Assembly (NCBI GenBank): GCA_012729375.1
Contig: JAAYDE010000038.1
Location: 1 to 34,036, forward strand
DNA length: 34,036 nucleotides
Source of the DNA: Deltaproteobacteria bacterium
GTDB lineage: Bacteria; Desulfobacterota; Desulfuromonadia; Desulfuromonadales; JAAYDE01
Direction of reading: 5' to 3'
This document shows positions 32,279-34,036 of the stretch, in pieces; position 1 is the stretch's first letter, and each line of letters starts with the position of its first letter. The notes under the pieces were generated by a model. It worked only from the letters and a program-made list of their open reading frames with translations. It ran no database searches and was not told the DNA's origin. Made by a program: the position numbers and the translations under genes.

Positions 32279-33453
32279 GCAGGTGGCGGGCTTTTCAGAA
32301 AACGGATCGGGCGGGCGCCGATATCCAGTTGGCTGTCGATGCTTTGCTGGTAATGTTCCAGAAAAGGATGGATGCAGGCTTTCACCGCGGTCCCATCCCG
32401 CAAATGGGGCTCCAGGTCGATTCCCGTCCGGCGCAGCCGGCGCAAAGCGCGCAGGGAAAAAGCCCAACCGTCCCTTTCGGCGAGTACATATTCCTGCAGG
32501 ATCTTTTCGAAAGCCGAGCTTTTGAAGAAAAACCGCTTGCCGCTGCGGGCTTTGAAGATGAGGCTGTCGTCCACCGGACGGGAGCTTCCCCGGCAGATGC
32601 TGTCGACATCGAGTTCGACCCCTTTCCCGGCCAGCCTGTCCCGCGCCATACCTATGAAATCGTGCAGTTTATCCTCGGAAATGATGCCGCTGCGTCTTTC
32701 CTCCAGGCGCACCCCCAGATTGTGCAGGCGGATGGCCAAAAAGTTGAAAAGGGTGAAGAAGTCCTTTTTGGCCGATGTCCCCAGACAGGCGAACTGCCAC
32801 GCATGGGCGATTTCGTGAAGCAGGAAAAGCAAGGAATCCGCCGCCGCAAGGTTGCCGTAGGCCACTTTGCCGACCTCCCGGTTGAAGTAAAATTCCCCAT
32901 CGCCGGTCGCCCCCGGATAGCTTTTCAGATCGACCGCGAAGAATTGGGAGCGGATGCGGCGGGCTTCAGGATCAAAAGCGACGCCGATCTTGATCAGCCG
33001 CGAGGGCGCGAAACCGCAAGCAGGTGGCAGCAGCTCTCCCAGATCAAGCTTGAGACCGCTTTCGGCGTCAGTCGCCACCAGAACGGAACGGGGAAGGATG
33101 CCGCGGCTCCCCAGCATGTTTTCCACCCCCTCTTCGACGATGAGACCGCCGTCGTTGCGGGTCAAGCGGACATAGCGAAGCTGACGAAGGCCGTCCGCCG
33201 TTTTTTCTTCGGCAACAGAGGACAGGAAATCCCCCTCCGCCACAGCCAGGCGGGCATAGCCCTGAAGAGCGGCAATCTCCTTCTTCAGCTTTTCCAGGCA
33301 GGCCACACCCGAAATCCGCCGGTTTCCTTTGCCGCATCCGCTGGGCTCGGAAGTCGGTTCCATGGCGGCCAGGAGCGGCCGCCTATTTTCCTTGCCGTTT
33401 GCGAGCGCCCGCAACAGAAGTTCTTGCCACTGGTGACGCAGAGAATCCGTCAT
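32275..33453 (-). CDS. Unrecognised protein with HEIAH zinc-metallopeptidase motif
   Basis: I do not recognise the family of this 392-residue protein. It carries HEIAHAWQ at residues 213-220, an H-E-x-x-H zinc site within a hydrophobic helix (SLLFLLHEIAHAW). A later helix EYVLAERDGWAFSLRALRRLR (from residue 321) holds glutamates at 321 and 326 that could supply the third zinc ligand, as in small zincins with an E-x-x-A-x-x-F/A-type helix. No signal peptide or membrane segment is evident, so it is probably cytoplasmic. The first 60 residues are basic and low-complexity. ATG 33453 has AAAAGG and GAGGAG upstream. It converges on the AsmA gene and is divergent from the zinc-ribbon gene. Protease activity is inferred from the motif only. 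Confidence 0.85.
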   Translation of the reverse strand: MTDSLRHQWQELLLRALANGKENRRPLLAAMEPTSEPSGCGKGNRRISGVACLEKLKKEIAALQGYARLAVAEGDFLSSVAEEKTADGLRQLRYVRLTRNDGGLIVEEGVENMLGSRGILPRSVLVATDAESGLKLDLGELLPPACGFAPSRLIKIGVAFDPEARRIRSQFFAVDLKSYPGATGDGEFYFNREVGKVAYGNLAAADSLLFLLHEIAHAWQFACLGTSAKKDFFTLFNFLAIRLHNLGVRLEERRSGIISEDKLHDFIGMARDRLAGKGVELDVDSICRGSSRPVDDSLIFKARSGKRFFFKSSAFEKILQEYVLAERDGWAFSLRALRRLRRTGIDLEPHLRDGTAVKACIHPFLEHYQQSIDSQLDIGARPIRFLKSPPPA

Positions 33454-33498
33454 GACCTTTTATCTCCTCGAATGATGACCTATCAATCAAGGTTATCA

Positions 33499-33513
33499 TG
33501 ACTATTTTAGTCA
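33499..33513. promoter_or_regulatory. Possible operator palindrome in the divergent spacer
   Basis: TGACTA-TTT-TAGTCA is a perfect inverted repeat 46 bases upstream of the HEIAH gene, in the 264-base AT-rich spacer shared with the zinc-ribbon gene. It could be a repressor site. I see no strong promoter on either strand of this spacer, and no gene. Confidence 0.35.
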
Positions 33514-33717
33514 GAAATAGAGAGAAAAAAATATCTTCTGCCATTTTGAGAAAACCGCAAACCGCCTCGCTGGTCAGAAATCCCCTGGTCCTCCTTTTTC
33601 TACCCTGTTCCGGAATGGCGAAAAAGTTTATCCTCGGAAGAAATTGCCAGGGTTGGTTTATGAAGAAATGGCCTTGTGCACATATGTTGCATAAAAATAG
33701 GCTGAGGAGATTCCTGC

Positions 33718-34036
33718 ATGAAATGCCCGAAATGCGGACTTGAACAAGCACAATCCGAGGTCTGTCGGTCCTGCGGCATCGTCTTCGCCAAATTTGCGGA
33801 GCGCCAAGCGCTTCTCCGGGAGCCCTCGCCCCCTTCCTATGAAAATGCCGCCCCGCAGCCGGTGGCAAGGAAAAATTCCCTCAGCCTGCTGATCATCGCC
33901 GTCCTCGCATTGACCGTAGGTCTGCTGGCGGGCAAACTCTATTTCGGCGCACCGAAGCAGGCCCCCAGCCCAACGCCGGCGGTGGCGTCACGGCAGGAAC
34001 CCTCATCCGTTTTCGCCGCCGCCCCCGTTCCTGAGC
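33718..34036 (+). CDS. Zinc-ribbon membrane protein (partial, runs off window)
   Basis: An ATG at 33718 with GAGGAG eight bases upstream opens a frame that continues to the right edge (106 codons seen). It begins MKCPKCGLEQ and continues with VCRSCGIVFAKF, a CxxC...CxxC zinc ribbon at residues 3-19. A charged linker, one membrane segment (LLIIAVLALTVGLLAGKLYF, about 55-74) and a proline/alanine-rich stretch follow, presumably periplasmic. Start-of-protein zinc ribbons joined to one membrane helix are common in Deltaproteobacteria, but the C-terminal domain that would define function is not in the window. No specific role can be given. Confidence 0.85.
   Translation, partial: MKCPKCGLEQAQSEVCRSCGIVFAKFAERQALLREPSPPSYENAAPQPVARKNSLSLLIIAVLALTVGLLAGKLYFGAPKQAPSPTPAVASRQEPSSVFAAAPVPE

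Noticed and set aside
33680..33702. Possible sigma-54 promoter before the zinc-ribbon gene (TGGC and TTGCA)
   Set aside because: The spacing between the GG and GC elements is about 17 bases instead of 10, so it does not fit the -24/-12 rule.
33383..33868. A 161-codon minus-strand frame across the start of the HEIAH gene and the zinc-ribbon gene
   Set aside because: It overlaps both real genes, has no recognisable domain and an unlikely composition. The zinc-ribbon gene on the other strand has a good ribosome binding site and clear CxxC pairs.

Overview
The window looks like the chromosome of an anaerobic Deltaproteobacterium of the Desulfuromonadia type (Geobacter / Desulfuromonas / Pelobacter relatives). 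This is inferred from gene content and order: a ferredoxin-type 2-oxoacid oxidoreductase subunit, a PilMNOP-style type II secretion cluster joined to ftsE-ftsX-envC-ctpA, a tig-clpP-clpX-lon-hup block, and fairly GC-rich coding sequence with TTGACA-type promoters. I see no insertion sequence, prophage, integrase, CRISPR array or rRNA. Most of the window is core chromosome, and nearly everything lies on the minus strand.

Layout, low to high coordinates. (1) 43-3098, minus: a double-ring CDC48/p97-type AAA+ ATPase with its own promoter, then a divergent gamma-type subunit of a 2-oxoacid:acceptor oxidoreductase. The 180-base leader between them carries a very strong Shine-Dalgarno sequence that serves no evident gene. 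(2) 3319-7607, minus: xseA-xseB-ispA-dxs (exonuclease VII plus isoprenoid precursor synthesis). (3) 7635-8566, plus: an orphan ParA/MinD-like ATPase with a good sigma-70 promoter. (4) 8596-23155, minus: one long array in transcription order gspF-gspE-pilM-pilN-pilO-gspC/pilP-like-secretin-pseudopilin-pseudopilin-ftsE-ftsX-envC-ctpA-yibQ-like. Spacing is mostly under 30 bases or overlapping. It combines a minimal type II secretion / pseudopilus machine with a cell-wall hydrolase activation module. (5) 23231-30056, minus: tRNA-His, tRNA-Leu, tig, clpP, clpX, lon, hup, tRNA-Asp, tRNA-Val, closed by a clear intrinsic terminator. This is the protein quality-control block, with tRNAs at both ends. 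(6) 30247-34036: an AsmA-family protein (plus), a convergent unrecognised protein with an HEIAH zinc-protease motif (minus), and the start of a zinc-ribbon membrane protein that runs off the window (plus).

How the parts work together. The secretion genes encode the ATPase (GspE), the platform (GspF), the PilM/N/O/P-like inner-membrane assembly, an outer-membrane secretin lipoprotein ending in a cohesin-like domain, and two GspG-like pseudopilins. FtsE-FtsX-EnvC would open the peptidoglycan through amidases, and the periplasmic protease CtpA could tune that step. Trigger factor, ClpXP and Lon fold or degrade cytoplasmic proteins. Dxs and IspA feed quinone and undecaprenyl synthesis.

The points I think most deserve a second look are the CDC48 ATPase paired with an oxidoreductase subunit that lacks the usual GGQG loop, the orphan Shine-Dalgarno leader, the secretin-cohesin fusion, the joint secretion/FtsEX operon, and the unannotated HEIAH protein.
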